NCBI GenBank assembly: GCA_035304345.1
Contig: DATGQE010000091.1
Coordinates: 18,380-82,379, forward strand
Length of the DNA: 64,000 nt
From: IDS-8 sp035304345
Lineage (GTDB): Bacteria > Pseudomonadota > Gammaproteobacteria > Steroidobacterales > Woeseiaceae
Direction: 5' to 3'
Shown: positions 29,628 through 37,849 of the stretch, in pieces
How positions within the stretch are numbered: position 1 is the stretch's first letter
How the letters are laid out: each line of letters begins with the position of its first letter
Made by a program: the position numbers and the translations under genes
Notes under the pieces: model-generated
What the model was told of the DNA's origin: nothing
The model's database searches: none
Seen by the model: the letters and a program-made list of their open reading frames with translations, nothing else

Positions 29628-30505
29628 CGGAAGCCTGCCTTCTCGTGAGGCATGGCTGTATCGACGCGTCGCCGTCTCCGCCACGCGCTGTAGGGCACCG
29701 CTGCCAGCGCGGTCACGACGAGGGCGAGCAGGACCGCTGCGGGCGCGAGGGCTTGCCCGGCGAAACCCGCGACCGCGAGCGCGACCGCCGGGTGGCGCGA
29801 CGCCGTGGTGAGCGCGAGCACGGTACGGTTGTCTTCGTCCGGGCCGCCGAGCAGGTGCCCGACGGCAATACCGATCAACGCCACGACGACGATGGCGAGC
29901 AGGGTACCGTCACCGATGAGCCCGATCATCGCCTGCGACAGCCTTGCTGCCAGCACTACGAGAATGAGAGCTAGCAGGACCATGCCGATCGTGTTCACCG
30001 TCGAGCTCCACCGTGCGACCACGGGCAGCCAATGGCGCAGCGCGATACCGGCACCGAGCGGCAGGAGCACGGAGATCGCCACGATGCGAGCAACGGCCAG
30101 CGGCGCGATGGACACCGCCTGCCCGAACATGGCCCCGAGCAGCCCTGTCGTGAGGGGAACGATGACGATCGCCAGCACCGAGGTGGCGACGAGCAGGCCG
30201 TAGACGTATGCCTCGTGCCCGGCGGTGACGAGCTTGACCTCCTTGCCCGGCAGGAACGGAGGCATCGGCGAGACCGCGAAAGCTATCAACGCGACTTTGA
30301 CCGGGGGATGCAGGGCAAACAGGGACACGATGGCGGCGACGACCAGGGGCATCGCGATGTTCATCGCGAATATCGAGCGAAGCAGGAGCCACGGGTGGCG
30401 GAACAGGGACGTTGCATCGCGCAGCGACGTCCGAAGTCCGAGGCTCAGCACCACGAGAAAGATGCTGAAGCTCACTCCCAGCCCGGCTAGCTGTGCGACG
30501 TCCAT
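29624..30505 (-). CDS. BASS-like (bile acid:sodium symporter superfamily) membrane transporter
   Basis: A 293-residue protein with about nine to ten hydrophobic helices. The pattern AFAVSPMPPFLPGKEVK after the third to fourth helix and TASRHPAVALAV near the C-terminus, each with Pro/polar breaks in helices, resembles the discontinuous helices of bile acid:sodium symporters. ATG 30505 is chosen because translation upstream lacks hydrophobic character. The substrate is unknown. Its position between the exported HAD hydrolase and DUF1622/FGE suggests uptake or export of an organic anion produced by the sulfatase locus (inference). Confidence 0.65.
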   Translation of the reverse strand: MDVAQLAGLGVSFSIFLVVLSLGLRTSLRDATSLFRHPWLLLRSIFAMNIAMPLVVAAIVSLFALHPPVKVALIAFAVSPMPPFLPGKEVKLVTAGHEAYVYGLLVATSVLAIVIVPLTTGLLGAMFGQAVSIAPLAVARIVAISVLLPLGAGIALRHWLPVVARWSSTVNTIGMVLLALILVVLAARLSQAMIGLIGDGTLLAIVVVALIGIAVGHLLGGPDEDNRTVLALTTASRHPAVALAVAGFAGQALAPAAVLLALVVTALAAVPYSAWRRRRRVDTAMPHEKAGFR

Positions 30506-30562
30506 TGTGAGCCAAGCGTGCCGAAGGTCCGGGACACGCTCAATCGGACGTTGGTCCAACGA

Positions 30563-31585
30563 CTACCGCTGGAACGGAAAGATCACCGTCCAGTCGCGTT
30601 GCATGTCCACGACGATCCAGCCGCGGGACGGCGCCTCGTCCAGGCCGCGGGCCAGTGCGCCAAACCGGGATCCCCGGTCGTAGGCCCATTCGCGGTCGCC
30701 ATCGGTGTGATGCACCAAGACGCCCAGCCTCGGCCCGGGTGCCGCGGTCGCCCACTCGAGCATCTCGAAATCTCCGTCCGAGTTGCCGAAGACAATCAGC
30801 GGCGGACGTCCGATGAACTGGTGAATGCCCACGGGCTTACCGGCTCCATCGTCCACCAGGTCGATCGCAGCGAGCCGGACCAGCACCGGCTTGCCGTCGC
30901 GGACCCGGTACTCGACCCGCGCCCGGCTCCCGATCACGTGCTCCGGGGAGACGCCGTACACCCTCCGGACCCAGGGGCGCATGAACTCTGCTCCGCCGCC
31001 GGAGACGATGTAGATGTCGAAGTCGTTCTTACGCAGCAGATCGAGCACCTCGAGCATCGGCTGGTAAACCATTTCGGTATACGGCCGATCGAATCGCGGA
31101 TGCCTGGCCGTCCTGATCCAGCTCGCGACGACCTGCGCGAATTCCTCCGTGGTGGTCCCGGCGTGCGTGGCGGCGATCAGCTCTGCCATCCCCCGTTCCC
31201 CGCTTGCCTGTACTGCCGCAATGTCCCCTTCGAGGACGCCTTTGAAGGGCTGGCGATTTCGCCAGTCGGAGTGTCGGGAAGCGAGCTGGCGCACGCGGTC
31301 CAGGGCGAAGGCGAGCTGTGCATACATCGGCTGCTCCGCCCAGAGCGTGCCGTCGTTATCGAACGCGGCTATTCGCTGCTCGGGAGGCACGTAGTCCGCT
31401 TCGCCTTCGCGCGTCACGCGTTCGACGAACTCGAGGATGGCGCGCTTCGCGTGCGTATCGTTCCAGGAGGGGAGGGGGTCGGCCGCTACCGACCGTGCCA
31501 CCACCAGCGCCGCGAGCGTGATGGCAGCCAGCACGCTCCGTGCCCGGTTGCGGCGTTTCGGAACAGGTGACAGGCGAAGCGGCAT
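30563..31585 (-). CDS. exported HAD-superfamily hydrolase
   Basis: A 340-residue phosphatase-like protein with an N-terminal signal peptide (basic start, hydrophobic stretch about 17-34, VAA-D cleavage). HAD motif I is AAFDNDGTLW (near residue 73), motif II is IYIVSGGG (near 195), and motif IV is FGNSDGDFEML (near 265). An exported HAD enzyme is less usual than a cytosolic one. Its place in the minus-strand run next to the sulfatase suggests a linked hydrolytic role in the periplasm. Confidence 0.8.
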   Translation of the reverse strand: MPLRLSPVPKRRNRARSVLAAITLAALVVARSVAADPLPSWNDTHAKRAILEFVERVTREGEADYVPPEQRIAAFDNDGTLWAEQPMYAQLAFALDRVRQLASRHSDWRNRQPFKGVLEGDIAAVQASGERGMAELIAATHAGTTTEEFAQVVASWIRTARHPRFDRPYTEMVYQPMLEVLDLLRKNDFDIYIVSGGGAEFMRPWVRRVYGVSPEHVIGSRARVEYRVRDGKPVLVRLAAIDLVDDGAGKPVGIHQFIGRPPLIVFGNSDGDFEMLEWATAAPGPRLGVLVHHTDGDREWAYDRGSRFGALARGLDEAPSRGWIVVDMQRDWTVIFPFQR

Positions 31586-31649
31586 CGTCGTGGTCCGTGC
31601 TGCTGCTCGCCGGCGTCACGGACAGTGTACGACAGGGGAAACTTCGAAA

Positions 31650-31862
31650 CTATCCGGGAGGAATCATCTTCGCCGCGCGGGCGAGAGAGGCGAATGGCAT
31701 GCTGCACCGCCGATGATAAGTGCCGGTCAGTCCACGTATCCCGTCGGGATCGTTCGGAAAGTCGATTTTCACGGTCAGCTCGCCTTGTCTGATCGGCTGC
31801 CGGCAGGCATTGCACCAGGCGTCGTACGACTCGCCGCCGCCGGGCGTTCCATCAAACGGCAT
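31650..31862 (-). CDS. small CxxC/HxxxC putative zinc-binding protein
   Basis: A 70-residue protein too short for most gene finders. It contains CNAC (residues 17-20) and YHRRC (49-53), a spacing that could bind zinc, and the conserved-looking stretch IDFPNDPDGIRGLTGTYH between them, then SMPFASLARAAKM. A GGGGA-type RBS lies about 6 bp before the ATG at 31862. I recall similar short hypothetical proteins but know no function. It lies between the HAD hydrolase and methyltransferase genes in the same direction. Confidence 0.6.
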   Translation of the reverse strand: MPFDGTPGGGESYDAWCNACRQPIRQGELTVKIDFPNDPDGIRGLTGTYHRRCSMPFASLARAAKMIPPG

Positions 31863-31990
31863 TCGTGTCCCCAGTCCCCGATGCTGCGTCTCGGCCGGAA
31901 AACGACGGTACCGGCATGAAACGCCACGATGATTGCACGAGGGATCGGAAGGTGCAACCCGGTCGCCGACGAGGCTCGAGTCGCTGATTC

Positions 31991-33256
31991 TCAGCCGCCG
32001 GGAGCGTTGGCTCCTGGCGACCCCGATGTATCCATCACGACCTGGTCGTGCTGCATGAGGCGTTTGAAGAACACGCGCGCTGCTTCCGTGTCGCCGCGCT
32101 TTACCCACTCGTTGATCGGGCGGCTGCCGTCGATCGCGGCCAGCCAGCGTTTCTGTTGCGCGTCGATCGGCAGGTAAAGGTCCGTGTCGGTATGACCGCG
32201 GTTGATGAGCACGCCTGCCGCTCCGGCCGGCAGCCGGTGTTCCACGCAGACCGTATCGGGCATGCGAACAGGGACGTACCCCAGCCAGCGATCGTCGTCG
32301 AACTGCACATTCTGCGGCCCTCCCGGATGGTCGGCCCGATAGACGATCGCGCTGTGGCGGAGCATCGTGCCGCGAAAGAGCTCCATCGCCGCATAGCGCT
32401 CGCGCGCCGGCAACCGTGCCAGCACGCGGCGATGCGGAATGCCCGCCGCGGCGCCGCATTGCGGCAGGTAAGGCGCCTGCCGCAACCAACGGCCGAACTG
32501 CAACGCATTGCGGTCCAGGAGATCGAAGAGCTCCGGCACGGAGTACGGCCGGTCCTGTGGGTTGAGCAATGCATCGGCGATTCCGGCCTCGGTCGTGAAA
32601 TCCGAGGCTCTCCGGAGCAGCGGCGAGAGCGGGTGCTGGTCCGGGAGGGAGCGCAACGTGACTGCCAGGTCGGCAATGTCCCGGGACGAGGCTCCCACTC
32701 CCAGGCGGCGGCAGTATTCCCGGAGGAGGTAGATGCCCGCTCGGCCGTAGGGCGCATAGACCATGAGATGCAGCGCACCGTGGGGCTCCAGGGCGTCGTG
32801 CAGCGCCTGCAGCGCCGCGTCGGGGTCCGGCAGGTGATGGAGCACCCCCGTGCAGACGATGTGGTCGAACCGGCGACCCAGCCCGGCCGCGCGCTCGACG
32901 GGAAGCTCTGCAAGCTCGAGGTTGGCGAGCCCGTACTTCTGCCCGAGCTCCGCGGTGCGCTCGATGCTCCCCCGGCTCACGTCGATGCCGGTGACACGGG
33001 CGTGTGGCCAGCGTATGGCATACTTCGCAGCCTGCGACGTGCCGCATCCCGCGACGAGGACCGATCGGTCGTCACGGAACGAATCCGCCGGCCAGAGCAG
33101 GTGGTAGCTCGCGCGCTGTCGCAGGGGGTCGTTCCAACGCTCGCGATCGAGACTCGCGATCGGTGGGGGATAGGGATGACGCTCATAGAAGCGGCGCACC
33201 GCTGCGGTGATCTCCTCCGCGGAGGAGCCACTATGTGCGGGCTGCACGAGTGCCAT
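31991..33256 (-). CDS. class I SAM-dependent methyltransferase
   Basis: A 421-residue protein. After an N-terminal FYERHPYPPPI segment comes a Rossmann methyltransferase core: SVLVAGCGTSQAAKYAI (motif I), VTGIDVSRGSIER (motif II) and FDHIVCTGVLHHLPDP (motif IV/post-I). About 200 further C-terminal residues are of unknown role. ATG 33256 is preferred because preceding sequence looks non-coding. Substrate unknown; it sits directly downstream of the sulfatase in the same direction. Confidence 0.8.
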   Translation of the reverse strand: MALVQPAHSGSSAEEITAAVRRFYERHPYPPPIASLDRERWNDPLRQRASYHLLWPADSFRDDRSVLVAGCGTSQAAKYAIRWPHARVTGIDVSRGSIERTAELGQKYGLANLELAELPVERAAGLGRRFDHIVCTGVLHHLPDPDAALQALHDALEPHGALHLMVYAPYGRAGIYLLREYCRRLGVGASSRDIADLAVTLRSLPDQHPLSPLLRRASDFTTEAGIADALLNPQDRPYSVPELFDLLDRNALQFGRWLRQAPYLPQCGAAAGIPHRRVLARLPARERYAAMELFRGTMLRHSAIVYRADHPGGPQNVQFDDDRWLGYVPVRMPDTVCVEHRLPAGAAGVLINRGHTDTDLYLPIDAQQKRWLAAIDGSRPINEWVKRGDTEAARVFFKRLMQHDQVVMDTSGSPGANAPGG

Positions 33257-33378
33257 TGCCGCGAAAGAGCCTGCGCGTCGCGAGCGACCGACGTGGCGTC
33301 GTGCCGCGACGCCGTGCCCGGGCTTGCCGGACACAGAACCGACACAGCCTTACGGCAGGGGCGCCGCCCGGGTTCAGC

Positions 33379-34869
33379 CTAGTGATGTGCGCCACCTCCC
33401 GCGGTCTCGAGCTGTTCCATCACCGCATCGAGGTTGAAGGATGCGGGCTTCTGGCGTGGCGGGAATTTCCGGAAGCTCTCGATCTGCCCGGCGACCGCGC
33501 CCTGCATCTCGTAGATCAGGTAGGCGTGCGAGATCAGCCAGTCCCAGTAGGTATTCGAATTTTCGTCCGCACGCTCGAAAGGGTCCCGCCGCAGGTGGAA
33601 CATCTTCGGCATGCGCAGGTGTACGAACGGCTCCGCCCAGCACATGAGCTGCTTTGCCCTTTGCTCCATCAGCACGAGCTTCCAGTCGCCTAACCGCATC
33701 GCCAGCACGTCGCCGTCATCGCTGATGTAGTAGAACTCCTTGCGCGGGCTTTCGTCCGTCTCGCCCGTCAGGTACGGCAACATGTTCTCGCCATCGATGT
33801 AAACCTTGAACGTCTTGTCGCCGGCCTTGTATCCCTTCGCAAGCTTTTGCTTGACGTCGGGTTCGCCCGCGGCGGCGAGTAGTGTCGGCAGCCAGTCCTG
33901 GTGCGAAACGATTCCGTTCAGGACGGAACCAGGCTCGATCTTCCCGGGCCACCGGACAAACGCCGGCACGCGCCATGCGCCTTCCCAGTTCGTGTTCTTC
34001 TCCGACCGGAACGGCGTGATTCCACCGTCGGGCCACGTGTTGTAGTGCGGGCCGTTGTCCGTCGAGTACATTACGATCGTGTCCTCGGCGATGCCGAGCT
34101 CGTCGAGCTTGTCGAGCATCTGCCCGATGTGCTCGTCGTGTGCCACCATCACGTCGTTGTAGAAGCCCTGGCCGCTTTTGTCCTTGTGCTTCTCGGCCCG
34201 ATGGGTCCGGAAGTGCATGGCCGTCGTGTTGTACCACACGAAGAACGGTTTGCCGTCTGCATGCGCCTTGTCGATGAATGCAAGCGCCTTCTCGGTGACC
34301 TCATCGTCGATCGTCTCCATGCGCTTCTTCGTCAGCGGGCCCGTGTCTTCGACCTTCTGCGCCCCGTTGCCCTGTGCGAACGCGTGCAGCACGCCGCGGG
34401 GACCAAAGCGCTTCTTGAATGCGGGATCTTTCGGGTAGTCCGGGTTCTCGGGTTCCTCTTCGGCGTTCAGGTGATACAGGTTGCCAAAGAACTCGTCGAA
34501 GCCGTGTGCGGTCGGCAGGAACTCGTCTTTGTCGCCCAGGTGGTTCTTGCCGAACTGTCCGGTCACATAGCCGAGCGGCTTCAGCAGGTCGGCGATCGTC
34601 GGATCCTCGGCGCTCAGCCCGAGATCGGAGCCCGGCATGCCCACCTTGGTCAGGCCCGTGCGGACCGGGTTCTGCCCACAGATGAACGCGGCGCGGCCGG
34701 CCGTGCAGCTCTGCTGGGCATAGTAGTCGGTGAAGGCCACGCCTTCGTTGGCGACGCGGTCGATGTTCGGCGTGCGATACCCCATCTGGCCGCGGTTGTT
34801 GTAGCTGATGTTCCACCAGCCGATGTCGTCACCCCAGAGAATCAGGATATTGGGTGTCTTGCTTGCCAT
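33379..34869 (-). CDS. type I sulfatase (arylsulfatase family, CTAGR active site)
   Basis: A 496-residue alkaline-phosphatase-fold sulfatase. It begins with the metal-binding ILILWGDDIGWWN, and the active-site SCTAGRAAFICG (near residue 55) supplies the Cys that must be converted to formylglycine (C-x-A-x-R variant of CxPxR). YSTDNGPHYNTWPDGG provides further metal ligands near residue 275. No signal peptide is visible at the ATG, which has GGGAG 7 bp upstream, so the enzyme may be cytosolic or exported after another start. The formylglycine-generating enzyme is encoded 4 kb downstream on the same strand. Confidence 0.9.
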   Translation of the reverse strand: MASKTPNILILWGDDIGWWNISYNNRGQMGYRTPNIDRVANEGVAFTDYYAQQSCTAGRAAFICGQNPVRTGLTKVGMPGSDLGLSAEDPTIADLLKPLGYVTGQFGKNHLGDKDEFLPTAHGFDEFFGNLYHLNAEEEPENPDYPKDPAFKKRFGPRGVLHAFAQGNGAQKVEDTGPLTKKRMETIDDEVTEKALAFIDKAHADGKPFFVWYNTTAMHFRTHRAEKHKDKSGQGFYNDVMVAHDEHIGQMLDKLDELGIAEDTIVMYSTDNGPHYNTWPDGGITPFRSEKNTNWEGAWRVPAFVRWPGKIEPGSVLNGIVSHQDWLPTLLAAAGEPDVKQKLAKGYKAGDKTFKVYIDGENMLPYLTGETDESPRKEFYYISDDGDVLAMRLGDWKLVLMEQRAKQLMCWAEPFVHLRMPKMFHLRRDPFERADENSNTYWDWLISHAYLIYEMQGAVAGQIESFRKFPPRQKPASFNLDAVMEQLETAGGGAHH

Positions 34870-34940
34870 GCGTGATCTCCCGCTGCCGTGTGTTGGGCCA
34901 GTAGTCCGATTTGCGCATAGACGCACCGCCAAGCGTCATT

Positions 34941-34954
34941 GGACCTTTGGTCTA
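34941..34954. promoter_or_regulatory. imperfect palindrome upstream of the sulfatase gene
   Basis: GGACCTTTGGTCTA contains the perfect inverted repeat GACC-TTT-GGTC at 34942-34952, 72 bp upstream of the sulfatase ATG. A near copy (TAGACCAAAGACC) lies at 28144-28156 at the edge of the DUF3313 remnant. Candidate operator only. Confidence 0.25.
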
Positions 34955-34989
34955 TTGATCGCTGCCTGACGGTCTCGGGTAAGACAGCC

Positions 34990-35640
34990 TCAGCCGAACA
35001 GACCGATGTCGAACAGCATGCTGACGATCGCGAAGATGCCGATGGCAAGCAGCAGCACTGCGGTGACGAGTGTGAACGATACCGGGAACCGGGTTTCGCC
35101 GTGCAACAGGCCTTCGGCCACCATTGACTCGCGTTCCTGCCGTATCCCGAGCATGAACTGCACGTGATAGACGATGCCGACTACCAGCATCGCGATGCCG
35201 AGCAGGACGAGCGCAACGCCGAAGTTTCGGGGGGCGGTGGCTCGAGTGATGATGTCGGCTTGCTGCAGTTTCTCGAACACCTGGTAGATCGTGAAACCGA
35301 AGCCGATCAGCGAGAGAGAGGTGCGGATCACCGCCATCAGCGTGCGCTCCGCCGCCATGCGCGTGCGCTGGAACGACATCCCGGTACGCCGCATGGACAT
35401 GTCGGTGCGGCCGGTCGAGAGGTCGGTCCGGTGCGTGGACAGGTCCGTACGGTACTCGGAGAGCGACGTGCGGTGCTCCGACAATCCGGTCCGTTGATTC
35501 GACAGTCCGGTGCGATAAGCCGAGTAGCGGGTCGACGCATCCGGGGCGGACTCGTCTACTTCGGGGACCGGCGGTACCGGCGATTCGGGCAGTCGCTGCG
35601 GTCGCCGAGGCGGCTTGTTGCGGACCCGGGTGTTCACCAT
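34990..35640 (-). CDS. DUF202/YidH-type membrane protein with N-terminal RT heptad repeats
   Basis: A 216-residue protein with three C-terminal hydrophobic segments (about 105-125, 138-160, 185-213), matching the DUF202/YidH family of inner-membrane proteins of unknown function. Before them, residues 42-111 form ten head-to-tail heptads of the form xRTxLSx (for example YRTGLSN, HRTSLSE, YRTDLST), ending in the family-conserved ERTLMAVIRTSLSL. Residues 10-36 are Pro/Arg-rich. ATG 35640 has GAAGGA 7 bp upstream. Confidence 0.8.
   Translation of the reverse strand: MVNTRVRNKPPRRPQRLPESPVPPVPEVDESAPDASTRYSAYRTGLSNQRTGLSEHRTSLSEYRTDLSTHRTDLSTGRTDMSMRRTGMSFQRTRMAAERTLMAVIRTSLSLIGFGFTIYQVFEKLQQADIITRATAPRNFGVALVLLGIAMLVVGIVYHVQFMLGIRQERESMVAEGLLHGETRFPVSFTLVTAVLLLAIGIFAIVSMLFDIGLFG
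35308..35517 (-). repeat. ten tandem 21-bp units encoding RT heptads
   Basis: Ten diverged 21-bp units in the DUF202 gene, each giving xRTxLSx or a variant. The last two (ERTLMAV, IRTSLSL) are the conserved family motif, so the array appears to be an expansion of it. Confidence 0.8.
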
Positions 35641-35674
35641 TGGATCGTCCTTCGCTGTGCGGTATGCCCGGACG

Positions 35675-36394
35675 TTAACGCGGGGAAATTCCGGAATCGA
35701 TGGGACCATCGTCCCCCTTCTGCGCCTGGGCGTACTGCGAGCGCCCCATTGCCGCCAGTAGCTCCGCGGATCCGGATCCCCAGCGGGCCACGATCCGGAT
35801 GGCGCGCGCGAACGGCACGTCGATGCGATGGACGCGCTCCGGGGTCAGAATGTAGACCGTGCCGGCGAGCGGGGTGGGGACCGACGGCACGAAAACCGTG
35901 CAGCGGCCGTCGTCGAGCTCCTCCACGACGAAGGCCGGCACCAGCGCTTCCTCGATCTCGGCGAGTGCCGGTTGCCAGGCGTGCTCTTCCAGGTCGCCGG
36001 CCAGTTGGCGCGTCAGGCTGCGAAACAGGGAATAGCCAGGCAGTCGCCCGAGGACCGACAGCTCCAGCCGGTTGCTGGCGGCGCGACCCGTTGCGGTTTG
36101 CAGGGCGAGACCCACGCCGAGGCAGACGAGCACCACGAGCAGCAACGCGAGGAGATTGACCGTAGGCACCCAGGGCGGAAGGAGCGCGGCGATCGGATGC
36201 ACCAGACCGGCGACCGTCTCGAGTATTCGCACGAGGAGCCAGAGCACCAGGTAAACGGGGAGCACGACGAGCGCGCCCCGGATCAGCGCGCTCCAGAGGA
36301 ACTCCCAGGCACGTCTCATCTTCGGGCGGGCTGTAGCCGGGCGGTCATCCTCCTGCTTGCGGTCGCTGTCCCGCCTTCGCCGCGGCAATGACAT
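35675..36394 (-). CDS. DUF502 family membrane protein
   Basis: A 239-residue protein. Two long hydrophobic segments (about 35-60 and 72-98) are followed by a soluble domain with LPGYSLFRSLTRQL, FVVEELDDGRCTVFVPSVPTP and GTVYILTPERVH, a pattern typical of DUF502 proteins, whose role is unknown. The start is an ATG overlapping no neighbour; the DUF3313 gene ends 24 bp upstream. It is part of the minus-strand envelope run. Confidence 0.8.
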   Translation of the reverse strand: MSLPRRRRDSDRKQEDDRPATARPKMRRAWEFLWSALIRGALVVLPVYLVLWLLVRILETVAGLVHPIAALLPPWVPTVNLLALLLVVLVCLGVGLALQTATGRAASNRLELSVLGRLPGYSLFRSLTRQLAGDLEEHAWQPALAEIEEALVPAFVVEELDDGRCTVFVPSVPTPLAGTVYILTPERVHRIDVPFARAIRIVARWGSGSAELLAAMGRSQYAQAQKGDDGPIDSGISPR

Positions 36395-36418
36395 GCTCCG
36401 CGGCCACGGTCGTCGGAG

Positions 36419-37156
36419 TCATCGTCCGGAAGCATCGGCAATGCTTCCCGGCGAGTCGAGCTGTTCGAGCCACAGGCGGGCAGGTCGTGCCCAGGACTGG
36501 GCCAGCCGCCGCACTTCCGGCCAGACCGTCACGCTGTCCCCCTCGATCGCCCAGCCGTCCGACTCGGCGACTCGACCATCGACAGCCCTGACGAGGACTT
36601 CGTTGGTGACGGAGTCGCGCAGCTCGAGCACGAGCGTCGCCTCGCCGATTTCACTCAGGTACACGTCGCAGCGGCCGACGCATTCATCGACGGGAGGGAC
36701 CCTGGACACGACATCGATCAGCGCTCCTGCAAGTAGCAGCACGCCCGGTCCCGGCTCCTGTACGATCTCGAACCGCTCGAGCTTCGAGAGCTCTTCCGCG
36801 AAAGCGGTCCGCATCTCCTCGTGCAGGCGTTTCCGATTCTCCTCGCTGATCGGGAACTCACCCTGGTCGTCCAGTCCTGGCCACCAGCGCTGACCGTCGT
36901 CGTCGACCGGCTTGAAGGACATACCGGCGCCTGTGAGGATGAGGCCGGTGTAGGCACTGAGGTTCAGGTCGGGTTTCATCCACGCTGCGTCCATGGTCGC
37001 GTGATCGACGCGGTGCAGTCCATCGTAGGTCACTTCCGCGCCCGGCCCGGTCTCGACCGCAGGATTGGCCGTGCACGACACCGTGCCGAAACCGACGGCC
37101 GCGAGCATCGCCGCGAGGACCAGGAGACGTGGCGCGAGATCCCGTAGTGCGTTCAT
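36419..37156 (-). CDS. DUF3313 family putative lipoprotein
   Basis: A 245-residue exported protein. The N-terminus is a signal sequence ending in a lipobox-like TVSC (Cys near residue 28), so it is probably a lipoprotein. The body carries DUF3313-like features: MDAAWMKPDLNLSAYTGLILT, RTAFAEELSK and ATLVLELRDSVTNEVLVRAVD. The function of the family is unknown. A truncated paralogue lies at 27908-28150. It sits 9 bp downstream of the periplasmic-protein gene. Confidence 0.75.
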   Translation of the reverse strand: MNALRDLAPRLLVLAAMLAAVGFGTVSCTANPAVETGPGAEVTYDGLHRVDHATMDAAWMKPDLNLSAYTGLILTGAGMSFKPVDDDGQRWWPGLDDQGEFPISEENRKRLHEEMRTAFAEELSKLERFEIVQEPGPGVLLLAGALIDVVSRVPPVDECVGRCDVYLSEIGEATLVLELRDSVTNEVLVRAVDGRVAESDGWAIEGDSVTVWPEVRRLAQSWARPARLWLEQLDSPGSIADASGR

Positions 37157-37165
37157 GACTCTGAC

Positions 37166-37783
37166 CTACTCTGCCGGCCGGACGGCCACGGCCAATGCCT
37201 CACCGTAGGTGACCTGCACCCGATCTCCCGGGCTCAGGCTCCTGATGAATTCCTGCATCTCGGGGTGCTCGACCACGACCTCGCGGGACTGGCCGCCCGG
37301 ACCGGTGAATTCCACGGTGTTCTCCTCCGGGTCGACGGAATCGACGGTGACCACGGCGGTGTACATCATGCTGGCCGCACCCGCGGGCTTTTCGCCCGGC
37401 GGAGCGCGACGCGATTCGATGACCACCGGCTCACCGCCAGTGCGGGCGGTGGGCGGGGCGTCGGTGAGCTCAGCGGCCAAGGCCTCGTAAAAGAGGACGT
37501 CGACGCGATCGCCGACCTCGATCTGCTCGAAATTCCGGACCTTCTCTCCGGCTTCGACCACGAGCTCCTCCCCGTCCTCGTTGCGTAGCGTCACCAATCG
37601 GGTCTCCGGCTCGATCGCCGTGACCGTTGCGGTCATCCCTTCCGTGTTCTTGATGACAGCCGGTGCCTGGGCACCGGCAGCGACGCTGAGCAACAGAATC
37701 CCGAGGGTAGCTAACAGCCGCACATGCAGCTCCGATGATTTCTCAGCAACCCTCGATCGACGCGTGATGTCTTCGTGCCTCAT
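37166..37783 (-). CDS. exported protein with two similar beta-rich modules, unknown function
   Basis: A 205-residue protein with a hydrophobic signal segment ending AGAQA (about residues 22-40). Two related modules follow: TATVTAIEPETRLVTLRNEDG...FEQIEVGDRVDV (split here) and TAVVTVDSVDPEENTVEFTG...SLSPGDRVQVTYGEALAV, each a strand-rich unit ending in GDRV. This resembles periplasmic DUF5666-like or OB-like repeats. ATG 37783 lies 9 bp after GGAGG; ATGs at 37789 and 37816 are alternatives. Not recognised beyond this. Confidence 0.6.
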   Translation of the reverse strand: MRHEDITRRSRVAEKSSELHVRLLATLGILLLSVAAGAQAPAVIKNTEGMTATVTAIEPETRLVTLRNEDGEELVVEAGEKVRNFEQIEVGDRVDVLFYEALAAELTDAPPTARTGGEPVVIESRRAPPGEKPAGAASMMYTAVVTVDSVDPEENTVEFTGPGGQSREVVVEHPEMQEFIRSLSPGDRVQVTYGEALAVAVRPAE

Positions 37784-37849
37784 TACCATGATCCTCCAGC
37801 GCAATCCCTGTTTCACCCGGTCCCTGTCTCCGTTTGCGAGAAGCTCCGG

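Noticed and set aside
31863..33047. Long in-frame extension upstream of the small CxxC protein
   Set aside because: It is an alternative frame of the methyltransferase gene with low-complexity Arg/Pro/Ala sequence; only the last 70 codons look like a protein.
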